Shown: positions 1 to 7,765, numbered from the stretch's first letter. The stretch: DNA of 22,636 nt from an uncultured Kiritimatiellota bacterium (GCA_934675625.1 CAKURH010000061.1:1-22636), one strand, 5' to 3'. A program made the numbers and translations. Notes: a model not told the origin generated them from the letters alone.

Positions 1-527
1 GCGCCGCCCTTGCCGCCATAGGTCTTGCCCCGACGATAGCCCGCCGCGTCGCCATCATGGTTCCAGGCTCCCGAATAGGCACCGTCCACGTACCGCTCCC
101 CGTCCGCATGCGCGTCGGCGTCCCACGAGCTGCTCTCCGCCGCGTCCCGCCCGCCGGCCGCAGCGCCGCCGAAAGCCTCCACCCGCCCCTTGCCCACGAG
201 AATCAGCGTGGACGACGACGGAAGACGCAGCCCCGGCGTCCCGGCCGTCGCGCCCGACGCCGGCGCGCCGCGCACGGTCAGCGTGACGTTCTCCGGCAGG
301 TAGATCGCGACCGTCGCCCCGTCCGCGACGGAAAGGCCCGCCTGCCCGACGCCGCCCGCGAAGCTTTTCGACGCATTGAGGTAGTAGACGCCCTCGGACA
401 GGGTGGCGCCCGAACCCTTGGCGGACAGATCCGTCGCGGCGAAGAGGCCTTGCGCCGCGACCGCAACCGCGCCGCAGAGGCACATGCGCCGCGCCGCAAG
501 GCGGAAGTCTGGACGCCAGCCGCGCAC
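1..527 (-). CDS. Partial exported Gly/Ala/Ser-rich protein (5' part of gene; 3' end outside window)
   Basis: The frame is open from a GTG at 527 to the window edge, about 175 codons, with no stop. The N-terminus has a basic n-region (RGWRPDFRLAARR) and a hydrophobic stretch MCLCGAVAVAAQGLFA that looks like a Sec signal peptide, with cleavage likely after AAQGLFA. The mature part is rich in Gly, Ala, Ser and beta-prone residues (LSVADGATVAIYLPENVTL, STLILVGKGRVEAFGG), as in secreted beta-helix or adhesin-like proteins. The GTG lies 12 nt after the stop of the STAS gene, so the two may be co-transcribed; an ATG at 485 is the alternative start but would cut off the n-region. No named domain is recognised. 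Two GC-rich reading frames overlapping on the same strand give Arg-rich nonsense and are shadows. Confidence 0.6.
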   Translation of the reverse strand, partial: MRGWRPDFRLAARRMCLCGAVAVAAQGLFAATDLSAKGSGATLSEGVYYLNASKSFAGGVGQAGLSVADGATVAIYLPENVTLTVRGAPASGATAGTPGLRLPSSSTLILVGKGRVEAFGGAAAGGRDAAESSSWDADAHADGERYVDGAYSGAWNHDGDAAGYRRGKTYGGKGG

Positions 528-538
528 GAACGGTGAGC

Positions 539-832
539 CTATGCGAGGGTGAGGATGCCGCTCAGCCCCGTGATGTCGAGGACTTCCTTCACGGCCGGCT
601 GGACGCCGACGACCGTCATCGCGCCGCCGCCCGCCATCATCTTCTTCTGGGCCGCGAGCAGGCAGCGGAGCCCCGCCGAGCTCATGTAGGGCACGCCCGA
701 AAGGTCGAGCGTCAGCGTCTCGCTGCCGGTCAGCTTGAGGCCGGCCTCCAGTTCGGGGGCCGTCGTCGTGTCCACGCGCCCGGTCACCGCAATGACCGTC
801 TTCGCGTCCTCTGTCGTCTTCTTGATTTCCAT
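539..832 (-). CDS. STAS-domain anti-sigma factor antagonist (SpoIIAA/RsbV-like)
   Basis: This is a single-domain STAS protein of 97 aa, the usual length for the family. It has the canonical core: a TVIAVTGRVDTTTAPELE strand and loop, then LTLDLSGVPYMSSAGLRCLL. By alignment with SpoIIAA/RsbV (YMDSSGL) the phosphorylatable serine is Ser52, with Ser51 where many homologues have Asp. Family members bind and sequester an anti-sigma kinase when unphosphorylated and are released on phosphorylation. The likely partner is the phosphatase/kinase fusion encoded at 1559-3562 on the same strand, separated only by a toxin-antitoxin unit. It has its own extended -10 promoter about 45 nt upstream and a weak GGAAAG ribosome site. 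The pairing with the upstream gene is inferred from position and family. Confidence 0.9.
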   Translation of the reverse strand: MEIKKTTEDAKTVIAVTGRVDTTTAPELEAGLKLTGSETLTLDLSGVPYMSSAGLRCLLAAQKKMMAGGGAMTVVGVQPAVKEVLDITGLSGILTLA

Positions 833-878
833 CGTTTCGCAGTCTTTCCGCGTTTTCGCCTAAAAGGGGATAGGCGAA

Positions 879-887
879 ATTATACCA
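879..887 (-). promoter_or_regulatory. Extended -10 promoter of the STAS gene
   Basis: Read on the minus strand the sequence is TGGTATAAT, a perfect TATAAT with a TGn extension. No convincing -35 is seen 16-19 bp upstream. It would give a leader of about 40 nt to the ATG at 832, so the STAS gene can be expressed independently of the toxin-antitoxin unit. Confidence 0.6.
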
Positions 888-1006
888 TATTTTGGCCCGT
901 CGGCCCGACAGCTCGCGCGTCGAAACCGCACGTCCCTGTCGTTTCCATTCGTCAAGATACAGCCCCCTCTGCGTTCAAGATTCATGACGCAAAGAATCCG
1001 CAAAGC

Positions 1007-1022
1007 GGCGACGCAAGTCGCC
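1007..1022 (-). terminator. Hairpin directly after the toxin remnant
   Basis: GGCGAC and GTCGCC form a perfect 6-bp stem around the tetraloop TTGC (minus strand), starting at the base after the TAA of the truncated toxin. There is no following T-run, so it may be a weak terminator or an mRNA end-stabiliser rather than a strong intrinsic terminator. Confidence 0.4.
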
Positions 1023-1133
1023 TTACACTGTCAATATGGCATCCCCATACGGAGGTAGTTTAGCATCAACAGACAATTTGGCACTTCCAACCATCGCCCA
1101 AATGACGATGTGCGTATCAAGAAGGCATCTCAT
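1023..1133 (-). pseudogene. Truncated PIN-domain (VapC-like) toxin remnant
   Basis: A 36-codon frame starts at an ATG whose bases overlap the antitoxin stop (ATGA, 1133-1130), the normal coupling in such operons. The first 24 residues, MRCLLDTHIVIWAMVGSAKL and on, are the typical start of PIN ribonucleases of the Sll0205/VapC type, including the first catalytic Asp (D6 in LLDTH). The family is normally about 125-130 aa, and the other acidic active-site residues are absent here. The last 11 residues, LPPYGDAILTV, resemble the extreme C-terminus of such toxins as I remember them (HDxxLxxYxxxxIxxV), so an in-frame internal deletion of roughly 90 codons is a plausible origin. The N-terminal identification is fairly strong; the deletion model is inference. 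It should be inactive as an RNase. Confidence 0.7.
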
Positions 1134-1426
1134 GCGGACACTCCTTCAAACAGCGTCGAAACCTGCGCATCAAGTCGATCGAACTCTTGGTCAAATTCAT
1201 TCGGCAGCTTGACCTCATCACGCATGGAGCCGATCTTCACACGACTCGCGCGCGTGCCAACGGCTACCGCATCGCCCTCGGAAGAGCCCCTACCCCGCAA
1301 AGATCCCTGAATACCAATCACAAGCAAATAGGCACGAATCATCGCATCGAGCGTCGTCCCATTGCGAACGGCGTAAGATTCCGCCTGACGCACAACGTCA
1401 GGCTCAACATTTAGCGTATAACTCAT
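1130..1426 (-). CDS. Ribbon-helix-helix-type antitoxin
   Basis: This protein is 98 aa. The N-terminal half (SYTLNVEPDVVRQAESYAVRNGTTLDAMIRAYL) reads as a strand followed by two helices, like RelB/CopG-type ribbon-helix-helix DNA-binding antitoxins. The C-terminal half contains KIGSMRDEVKLPNEFD, similar to the toxin-binding tail (GSxxGxxxxPxDFD) of antitoxins paired with PIN toxins. It has a good ribosome site (AAGGAG, about 9 nt before the ATG) and its own promoter. The toxin gene overlaps it by 4 nt but is truncated, so the antitoxin appears intact without an active partner. It sits between the phosphatase gene and the STAS gene, probably as an insertion into that locus. An active copy of the toxin elsewhere cannot be excluded. 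Confidence 0.75.
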   Translation of the reverse strand: MSYTLNVEPDVVRQAESYAVRNGTTLDAMIRAYLLVIGIQGSLRGRGSSEGDAVAVGTRASRVKIGSMRDEVKLPNEFDQEFDRLDAQVSTLFEGVSA

Positions 1427-1487
1427 CGCTCCATTTCTCCTTTGCCACAGGGATGCCCATCACATTTGTTCCCCCGCAACCGAAATC

Positions 1488-1517
1488 ATTATATCACAAA
1501 GCGAACCGCGACGGCAA
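1488..1517 (-). promoter_or_regulatory. Promoter of the toxin-antitoxin unit
   Basis: On the minus strand there is TTGCCG (1517-1512), an 18-bp spacer and TATAAT (1493-1488) preceded by TGA, an extended -10. It lies about 60 nt before the antitoxin ATG and just downstream of the phosphatase stop at 1559. It would be the natural site of antitoxin autoregulation. Confidence 0.55.
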
Positions 1518-1558
1518 TTGCCGCCGCAGATTTTCTTTTTGCGCCCCCTGCCGCGCAC

Positions 1559-3562
1559 TCACCCCTCGAACGTCAGGCCCATCGTGAGGATGTTGCGGCC
1601 GTTCCGGCGCGCGTAGGTGACGGGCGACATCGTCTTCTTCACGATGAGGATGCCGAGACCGCCGATCGCGCGCTCCGTCGCGTCCAGCGTCGTGTCGGGA
1701 TCGCGCTGGCGCAGCGGGTCGAACGGCTTGCCGTCGTCGCAGAAGACGAGCCGGACGGCATCCGGGAACTTCTGGTGCTCGACCTTCAGCGTCCAGTCCG
1801 TCGCGCCCGAGTGGCGCACGATGTTCGCGAAGATCTCGTCCGCCGCGACCATGAGCGTCGCCTGCGCCTTCATCGGCACGTCGGCGAGCGCCGCCTCCAG
1901 GTCGGCCGTCGCCTGCGCAAGCCCCTCCATCGTCGGCGGATACGTGTGCTCGACCGACGTGGGGACGCCCCGGTAGCGAATCGCGAGCTGCGTGCAGTCG
2001 TCCGCCTGCTCGACCGCCCCGGCATACGCGGCGACGGACGCGAGCACGCCGTCGAGGAGATCCTTCTGGCAACACGGCGCGGCCTTCAGGAGCTCCAGCA
2101 GCCGCGCTTCGCCGAAGAGCTCGCCGGACGCATTCGGCTGCTCGGTGATGCCGTCGGTGTAGAGGTAAATCGCGTCCCCCGGCGCCAGCGAAAGCTCGCA
2201 GCTCCGGTAGGGGACGCCCGCCAGCGCGCCGAGGACGAGCCCCGGCTTTCCGCGCAGGTAGGCGACCTCGCCGCCGCGCCGGACGGCGGGCGGGTTGTGC
2301 CCCGCGTTCACGTAGGTGACGCGCCCCGTCTCGACGTTGATCTCGCCGATCCACGCCGTCACGAACATGTTCGCCTCGTTCCCCTCGCACAGGGCGTCGT
2401 TCGTCTCCGCAACGACGTCCGCCAGCGGCTTGCCCGTCTGGGCCGCGCTCTTCAGCAGCGTCTTCGCGCGCATCATGAACATCGCCGCCGGCACGCCCTT
2501 CCCGCTCACGTCCGCAACGAGGAACGCGACCGTCTTCGGCCCCGTGAAGTAGAAGTCGTAGAAGTCGCCGCCGACCTCGCGCGCCGTCTTCATGCTCGCG
2601 TAGATGTCGAACGACGTCTCGTCCGGGAACGGCGGAAAGACGTTCGGCAGCGCGGAAAGCTGGATGTCCGTCGCCATCTTGAGCTCGCGCTCGGTCTGCT
2701 CGCGGATCTGGCGCCGCACGAACGCGGAGACGACGAAGCCGACGAGCAGCGCGACGAACGCGAGCGCGACGGCGTTCAGGACGGCCGTCGTCGAAATCAG
2801 CACGTTGCGCGTGACGGCGGCGGCCGACCGGGGGATCATCACGTAGACGGGGAAGCTGTCGATCTCGCGCAGCCGCCAGTGGAAGTCGTCGCCCGGCCCC
2901 GTCCACTGCGTGCCCTCGCGGTTCGGGCGCGCGTAGTCGGAGAGGACGAGCCCGGACGGCGTCACGATCACGATGCCGCCCGTGCCGCCGACGTGCCAGT
3001 TGCGGGAGAGCCCGACGAGCGACGAGCGCGCGAGCGCGCGCAGCGAGGCGCCATCGCAGCCAATCTCGACAAAGCCGCCCTCCGGCCGCCACACGCTGAC
3101 GTACTTGCGCCAAGACCCCTTCGCCGTGTTGGGCTGGAACGCCTGGCAGAACTCCGTCACCGGCTCGTTGATGAGGCACATCATCTCGGCGGCCTGCCCC
3201 TCCGCCGTCGCGAAGTCGAAGCCGATGTAGTCCGGCTCGGACGCCTGCCTGATGACGCCCTTCGCGTCCGCGACGCAGATCTCGGTGACGCGCAGCTCGC
3301 GCGCCAGGGCCCGCAGGGAGAGGATGTCCGTCTTTGCGCCGTCCGCCAGCCGCTCGCGCACCGCCATCGCCTGGCGGACAAGGCGCGCGTTGACGCGCGA
3401 GACGATCTCCGCCTGCACGTCCGCAAACGCGCGGTCGATGAGCTTGTCGGCCTCGCGCGCGGCGAGGTAGCCGTGGACGCCCCACGTCACCGCGAGCGAG
3501 ACGGCGAACGCGAGGAGGATGCTCAGGGCGAGCTTGAGGTTCAGACTGCGGCGCGCGGTCAT
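1559..3562 (-). CDS. Membrane-bound PP2C-type phosphatase fused to an RsbW-like kinase domain
   Basis: This protein is 667 aa. TM1 lies at about 10-29, an extracytoplasmic sensor region at 33-248 and TM2 at 256-281. A SpoIIE/RsbU phosphatase domain follows at about 300-532, with GGDFYDF (331-337), DVSGKG (351-356), YTDGITE (468-474) and DDCT (521-524), which carry the metal-binding aspartates. A HATPase_c domain of the RsbW class occupies about 545-665, with an N-box DEIFANIVRHSG (575-586), DDGKPFD (609-615) and GGLGI (634-638). It can therefore be expected both to dephosphorylate and to phosphorylate a STAS antagonist, like SypE or HsbR. The STAS protein at 539-832 is the obvious substrate. 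The ATG overlaps the stop of the lipoprotein gene (ATGA), so the two are translationally coupled. The sensor ligand is unknown; Cys-rich and Trp-rich patches are visible, but no named fold is. Confidence 0.93.
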   Translation of the reverse strand: MTARRSLNLKLALSILLAFAVSLAVTWGVHGYLAAREADKLIDRAFADVQAEIVSRVNARLVRQAMAVRERLADGAKTDILSLRALARELRVTEICVADAKGVIRQASEPDYIGFDFATAEGQAAEMMCLINEPVTEFCQAFQPNTAKGSWRKYVSVWRPEGGFVEIGCDGASLRALARSSLVGLSRNWHVGGTGGIVIVTPSGLVLSDYARPNREGTQWTGPGDDFHWRLREIDSFPVYVMIPRSAAAVTRNVLISTTAVLNAVALAFVALLVGFVVSAFVRRQIREQTERELKMATDIQLSALPNVFPPFPDETSFDIYASMKTAREVGGDFYDFYFTGPKTVAFLVADVSGKGVPAAMFMMRAKTLLKSAAQTGKPLADVVAETNDALCEGNEANMFVTAWIGEINVETGRVTYVNAGHNPPAVRRGGEVAYLRGKPGLVLGALAGVPYRSCELSLAPGDAIYLYTDGITEQPNASGELFGEARLLELLKAAPCCQKDLLDGVLASVAAYAGAVEQADDCTQLAIRYRGVPTSVEHTYPPTMEGLAQATADLEAALADVPMKAQATLMVAADEIFANIVRHSGATDWTLKVEHQKFPDAVRLVFCDDGKPFDPLRQRDPDTTLDATERAIGGLGILIVKKTMSPVTYARRNGRNILTMGLTFEG

Positions 3563-4287
3563 TTCGTCTTCTCCTTCTCCGTCCGGATGACGGCATTGGC
3601 GGCGGCCAGGACGTCCGGCCGGCGCTTGTCGACCGCGACGCCGTAGCCTTCGCGCGTCTCAAGGGGCGAGGCGATGAGCCGCCCGCCCGACTGCGCCGCC
3701 CAGTTCCGCAGGGGCACGGCATCGAAGAAGATGGCATCGACGTCGCCCCGCTTCAGCGCGGCGACGGCGTCCGTCGCGCGCGCGAAGCGCATCGGGTCGG
3801 CGCCGTGGTTGCAGAGGTAGAGATCGCCCGTCGTCCCCGGCTCGGCGCCGACGCGGAAGGACGCGATCTGCGACATCTGCGGACGCGGGCCGTCCGCCCG
3901 GTAGAGGAAGCAGTTGCCGCTCGTCGCGTAAGGCTCGGAGAAGTCGACATCCAGCCGGCGCGCCTCGGTGATGGTGATGGTCGCGATGGCGAAGTCGGCC
4001 GTGCCGGCCTTCAGCCGGGGGATGAGGTCCTCGAAGTTCACGGCTTCGCAGACGAGTTCGCGCCCCAGCTTCGCGGCGATCTTCCGCGCGAGGTCGACGT
4101 CCGTCCCCTCGCACTGCCCGGCCGCGTTCGTGTGGGAGCACGGCGAATCGGTCGGGTGCGTGAGAAAGACGAGCGGGCGCGACGGGTCCGCCGCGCGCGG
4201 GTCGGCGCGGGACGCCGCGCGGTCGCCGCAGCCGGCCAGGGCCGCCAGCAGTCCGGCACAGAGAAAGCGAGTCAGGTTCATGTCCAT
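3559..4287 (-). CDS. Solute-binding protein family 3 lipoprotein
   Basis: This protein is 242 aa with a lipoprotein signal peptide: FLCAGLLAALAGC, lipobox LAGC with Cys20. The mature part matches the amino-acid-type periplasmic binding fold: GTDVDLARKIAAKLG, then DLIPRLKAGTADFAIATITIT, then DFSEPYATSGNCFLY. Later GDVDAIFFDAVPL and GYGVAVDKRRPDVLAAANAVI complete the two-lobed pattern. No ABC permease or ATPase gene is adjacent. The gene lies 16 nt after the ECF sigma stop and overlaps the phosphatase gene by 4 nt, so a role as ligand sensor for that membrane protein is inferred rather than transport. No clear ribosome site precedes the ATG; a second in-frame ATG lies 6 nt further on. Four Cys in the mature part could form disulfides. 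Confidence 0.88.
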   Translation of the reverse strand: MDMNLTRFLCAGLLAALAGCGDRAASRADPRAADPSRPLVFLTHPTDSPCSHTNAAGQCEGTDVDLARKIAAKLGRELVCEAVNFEDLIPRLKAGTADFAIATITITEARRLDVDFSEPYATSGNCFLYRADGPRPQMSQIASFRVGAEPGTTGDLYLCNHGADPMRFARATDAVAALKRGDVDAIFFDAVPLRNWAAQSGGRLIASPLETREGYGVAVDKRRPDVLAAANAVIRTEKEKTK

Positions 4288-4303
4288 GGCTGTCGTTCGG
4301 TTT

Positions 4304-4822
4304 TCAGGTCGCGAGGTCGGCGAGGCTCTCGCGCAGCTTGAGCTTGGCGCGGTGGATGCGCACCTTGACGAGGTTTTCGGTCACGCCCGTCTGGGCGGCG
4401 ATTTCGCGGATGCTCAGCTCGGAGATGTGGAAGAGCGTGTACGCCTCGCGCAGGACTTCGGGCAGCGCGCCGAGCGCCGCGAGGATGCGCCGGCGGAGGA
4501 AGGCCCGGTCGCTCGGCAGCGTCGCGGGGGCCGGCACGGACTGCTCGGGGGCGACGGACGTCTCCTCGCCATCCACGATTGCCGTCGCGAAGACCTCGAA
4601 GCGGCCGTGGCGGGCGCGGTCGTTGCGGATGTTGCGCGCGATCGTGTAGACGAGCCCGCTCACGGCGGCCTCGTCGTCGAGGAGCTGGTCGCGCATCTTC
4701 CAGAGCCGGACGAACGTCTCCTGCACGATTTCGCAGGCATCGGCGTAATTCGCGCCGTTGCCCATGAAATAGTTCATGAGCTTCGGCGCAATGTCCCGGT
4801 AGTGCTGTTCGATTGTCTTCAC
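4304..4822 (-). CDS. ECF-type RNA polymerase sigma factor
   Basis: This protein is 172 aa, the usual size. Region 2 (about 10-71) includes ADACEIVQETFVRLWKMRDQL and TIARNIRNDRARH. A linker of about 40 aa is followed by region 4 (about 115-165), with LPEVLREAYTLFHISELSIREIAAQTGVTENLVKVRIHRAK, a helix-turn-helix for -35 recognition. It starts at GTG 4822 with a weak GAAGTGA ahead of it, 48 nt after the pssA stop. It is the first gene of a probable operon with the lipoprotein and the phosphatase/kinase. No zinc-finger anti-sigma gene is beside it, so control through the RsbW-like domain and the STAS protein is a reasonable inference. Promoter targets cannot be told from this sequence. Confidence 0.93.
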   Translation of the reverse strand: MKTIEQHYRDIAPKLMNYFMGNGANYADACEIVQETFVRLWKMRDQLLDDEAAVSGLVYTIARNIRNDRARHGRFEVFATAIVDGEETSVAPEQSVPAPATLPSDRAFLRRRILAALGALPEVLREAYTLFHISELSIREIAAQTGVTENLVKVRIHRAKLKLRESLADLAT

Positions 4823-4870
4823 GTCACTTCAGCCGCCGCCGACAGCACGTCGCGGCCGCCTTCGGCAGTC

Positions 4871-5724
4871 TCACGGATTCTCCCGCTCGTACTTCTCGCG
4901 GATGCGCAGGAAGAGCCAGCCCGTCACGGGAACCGTGAAGATGTAGAGGATGCCGAGCGAGCCGATCGCGAGCCAGAAGTTCGAGACGAGAAACGCGACG
5001 AGCAAGAGCAGCCCCGCAAGGACGAACGGCAGCTGCCGCCGGGGGACGTGCAGGTGCTTGAGGGAGATCGTCGGCAGGCGCGAGGCCATGAGCGACCCGA
5101 CGAACAGCAGCATGAAGACGCCCGTCCACGGGTTCTGCAGCACCGTCGCCAACGACGGGGACAGGCCCTTCGCGTCGAGCGCGAGCGACAGCACGGCCGG
5201 CGACAGGAGCATCCAGCAGCCGCCCGGCGCGGGCACGCCCGTGAAGAAGTGCGTCCAGTACGGCGCGGTCTCCTGCTCCAGCATCGTGTTGAAGCGCGCG
5301 AGCCGGAAGCAGTCGCACATTGCGTAGTAGAGCGCGCAGCCGAGCACGATGCGGATGAACGGCCGCGCGACGACCGAGCCGTCCGCCAGCGTGTGGTCTG
5401 GCCCGCCCGTCATCCAGAAGTACATGAACATCGCCGGCGCGACGCCGAAGTTCACGAAGTCGGCGAGCGAGTCGAGCTCCGCGCCCAGCTTGGAGCTCGC
5501 GTTCAGGAGCCGCGCGATCCGCCCGTCCATCCCGTCGCAGATGCAGGCGACGAGCAGTGCCCACAGGGCCGGCAGGAACCGGCCCTCGGACGACAGCGAG
5601 ATCGACGTGATGCCCGCGCACGCCGCAAGCGACGTCACGAGATTCGGGACGATCGCGCGCAGCGGCACACGATCGTGCCGCGCCTCGCGCGGACGGCGGC
5701 GGCGACCTCTCAAGCGGAAACGGC

Positions 5725-5728
<4 letters not shown>
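4871..5728 (-). CDS. pssA: CDP-diacylglycerol--serine O-phosphatidyltransferase
   Basis: This integral membrane enzyme moves phosphatidyl from CDP-diacylglycerol to serine, the first step to phosphatidylethanolamine. The CDP-alcohol phosphotransferase signature DGxxARx8Gx3Dx3D is complete at residues 68-90 (D68, G69, A72, R73, G82, D86, D90) and is followed by FVNFGVAPA, typical of PssA. The protein is 285 aa with several hydrophobic segments, for example SLATVLQ to LLFVGSL and LPFVLAGLLLLVAFLV. The chosen ATG at 5728 overlaps the infC stop (ATGA), so translation is coupled. A longer frame starting at 5887 would run through infC and is rejected. The N-terminus carries a strongly basic stretch (RLRGRRRRPREARHDR) before the first membrane segment. 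Confidence 0.93.
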
Positions 5729-6324
<596 letters not shown>

Positions 6325-6327
<3 letters not shown>

Positions 6328-6336
6328 AACCCACCT
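6325..6336 (-). promoter_or_regulatory. Ribosome site and unusual ATC start codon of infC
   Basis: On the minus strand AGGTGG (6336-6331) is followed by GTT and then ATC (6327-6325). It fixes the infC start because the in-frame TAA at 6342-6340 blocks anything further upstream. In E. coli a rare infC start codon lets IF-3 repress its own synthesis; the same logic may apply here. Confidence 0.65.
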
Positions 6337-6339
6337 CTT

Positions 6340-7725
6340 TTATTTGGTTTGTGATTCGCGTATTCTACCACATTCCGGTGGCAAATGGCAAGTGCGCGGC
6401 AGGGCGCGGACGAGCAGGACGCACCCGACCAGCGCGCAGAACGAGGTCGAGGCCGCAAGTCCCACATGCCGCCAGTCCGGCGGCAGCGCGACGATCGCGA
6501 GGACGTTCAGCGCGGCGTTGAGGCAGACCGTCCGCACCGTCACGCGCAGCGGCGTCTTCATGTCCTTCTGCGCCTGGAAGAACGGGATGAGGCACTTCTG
6601 GATCGAGAAGAAGCAGAGTCCGAGCCCGTAGACGGACAGCGCGCGCGCGACGCGCACGGTCGCCGTCGCGTCGAAGGCGTGGCCCTCGTAGACGAGCCGC
6701 ACGATAAGCGGCGCGCCGAAGAACGTAACGAGGGACGCCGGCAGCATGACCGCCGTCATCTGGAGGATCGCGCGCTTCAGCGCCCGTCGCGCGCCCGCCG
6801 CGTCGCCCTTCGCGAAGTGTCCGGCGAACGTCGGCAGCAGTACCGTGCCGAACGCGACGCCGACCACGCCAAGCGGCAGGTCCATCAGGCGCTCGGCATA
6901 GCCGATGACGCCCGCCGCCCACGGCGCGGCGACCTGACCCAGAACCTGGTCGAGCAGGTAGTTGACCTGAATGGCCCCCGCGCCCAGCGCGCCAATGAGC
7001 GTGTTCTTCCAGACGAGCCTGAACTTCTCGTCGCGGAACGCGGCGAACGGCGCGAAACGAAAGCCGTAGCTCCGCTTCCGCATGCAGTGAAAGAGGAACG
7101 CCATCTGCGCGGCGCCGCCCGCAAGAATCGCCCAGCAGACGACCGTGACGCGCGCCGCGAGCGAAAGGCCGGGGAAAAAGCAGAGCGCCCCCAGCGCGGC
7201 AATCCAGACGACGTTCAGGAACGCCGGCATGAACGCGCCCTCGACGAAACGGCCGAGCGCGTTGAGGACGCCCATGCCGAACGCCGCGCCGCAGATGAAG
7301 ATCATGTAGGGGAAGAGGATGCGCACGAGCTTCAGCGTGAGGACGGCGCGCGGCGAAAGCGACACGACGTCCGCCGCCGAGAGGCCGAGCGCGACCGTCA
7401 GTCCCAGCACCGTCAGCACGACGACCGCGCCGAGGATCAGGAAGACGAGTGTCAGCACGGCGCGCGCGAGCCGCCGCGCCGACTCGACTTCGCCCGCCGC
7501 GACCTCGCCCTTGAAGACCGGCACGAACGCCGCCGTGAGCGCGCCCTCGCCAAAGAGCTTGCGCGCCATGTTCGGCAGCGCGAACGCGAGCGTGAACGCG
7601 CTCTGCTCGACGCCCGCGCCGATGAGCCGCGACTGCAGCATCTCGCGCACGAGGCCGAGGACGCGGCTGAACGCCGTCAGCCCCCCCACCGTGAACACGT
7701 TCCGAAGCGTCTTGCCGAACTTCAT
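6340..7725 (-). CDS. murJ: MurJ/MviN family lipid II flippase
   Basis: MurJ moves lipid II across the inner membrane for peptidoglycan synthesis. The N-terminus KFGKTLRNVFTVGGLTAFSRVLGLVREML and the following LPNMARKLFGEGALTAAFVPVF are signature MviN sequences. Many hydrophobic helices follow (for example AVLTLVFLILGAVVVLTVLGLTVALGL). The length of 461 aa is somewhat short for the family (about 500-520), mainly at the C-terminus, where one or two last helices may be missing. An AGGAG ribosome site precedes the ATG. The last codons overlap the infC promoter and the stop (6342-6340) is 12 nt before the infC start. It follows deoC after a 40-nt gap containing a small hairpin. Confidence 0.93.
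   Translation of the reverse strand: MKFGKTLRNVFTVGGLTAFSRVLGLVREMLQSRLIGAGVEQSAFTLAFALPNMARKLFGEGALTAAFVPVFKGEVAAGEVESARRLARAVLTLVFLILGAVVVLTVLGLTVALGLSAADVVSLSPRAVLTLKLVRILFPYMIFICGAAFGMGVLNALGRFVEGAFMPAFLNVVWIAALGALCFFPGLSLAARVTVVCWAILAGGAAQMAFLFHCMRKRSYGFRFAPFAAFRDEKFRLVWKNTLIGALGAGAIQVNYLLDQVLGQVAAPWAAGVIGYAERLMDLPLGVVGVAFGTVLLPTFAGHFAKGDAAGARRALKRAILQMTAVMLPASLVTFFGAPLIVRLVYEGHAFDATATVRVARALSVYGLGLCFFSIQKCLIPFFQAQKDMKTPLRVTVRTVCLNAALNVLAIVALPPDWRHVGLAASTSFCALVGCVLLVRALPRTCHLPPECGRIRESQTK
6362..6391 (-). promoter_or_regulatory. infC promoter inside the murJ 3' end
   Basis: On the minus strand TTGCCA (6391-6386), an 18-bp spacer and TAGAAT (6367-6362) preceded by TGG form an extended -10 promoter. 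It lies about 35 nt before the infC ATC and would give infC-pssA a start independent of murJ. Confidence 0.55.
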
Positions 7726-7752
7726 GCGAGGCTCCTGCCGCAGACTTTCCCC

Positions 7753-7765
7753 CGGGCGCAGCCCG
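7753..7765 (-). terminator. Short hairpin after deoC
   Basis: CGGGC-TGC-GCCCG forms a 5-bp stem with a 3-nt loop right after the deoC TGA. No T-run follows. It may attenuate read-through into murJ. Confidence 0.35.

Larger units (their letters stand above)
833..1022. other. Intergenic stretch with GCAAAG-type repeat units
   Basis: No gene is seen here apart from the promoter at 879-887. It contains GCCCCCTCTG (962-971), then GACGCAAAG (988-996) and CCGCAAAGCGG (998-1008). These are the same sort of units found near 21921-22062, where the ten bases GCCCCCTCTG recur exactly (21921-21930). They look like a degenerate dispersed intergenic repeat. Confidence 0.5.

Noticed and set aside
1442..3646. 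Plus-strand open frame of 734 codons opposite the phosphatase/kinase gene
   Set aside because: Arg/Ala/Val-rich with no domain; it mirrors a clearly conserved minus-strand gene, as expected in GC-rich DNA.
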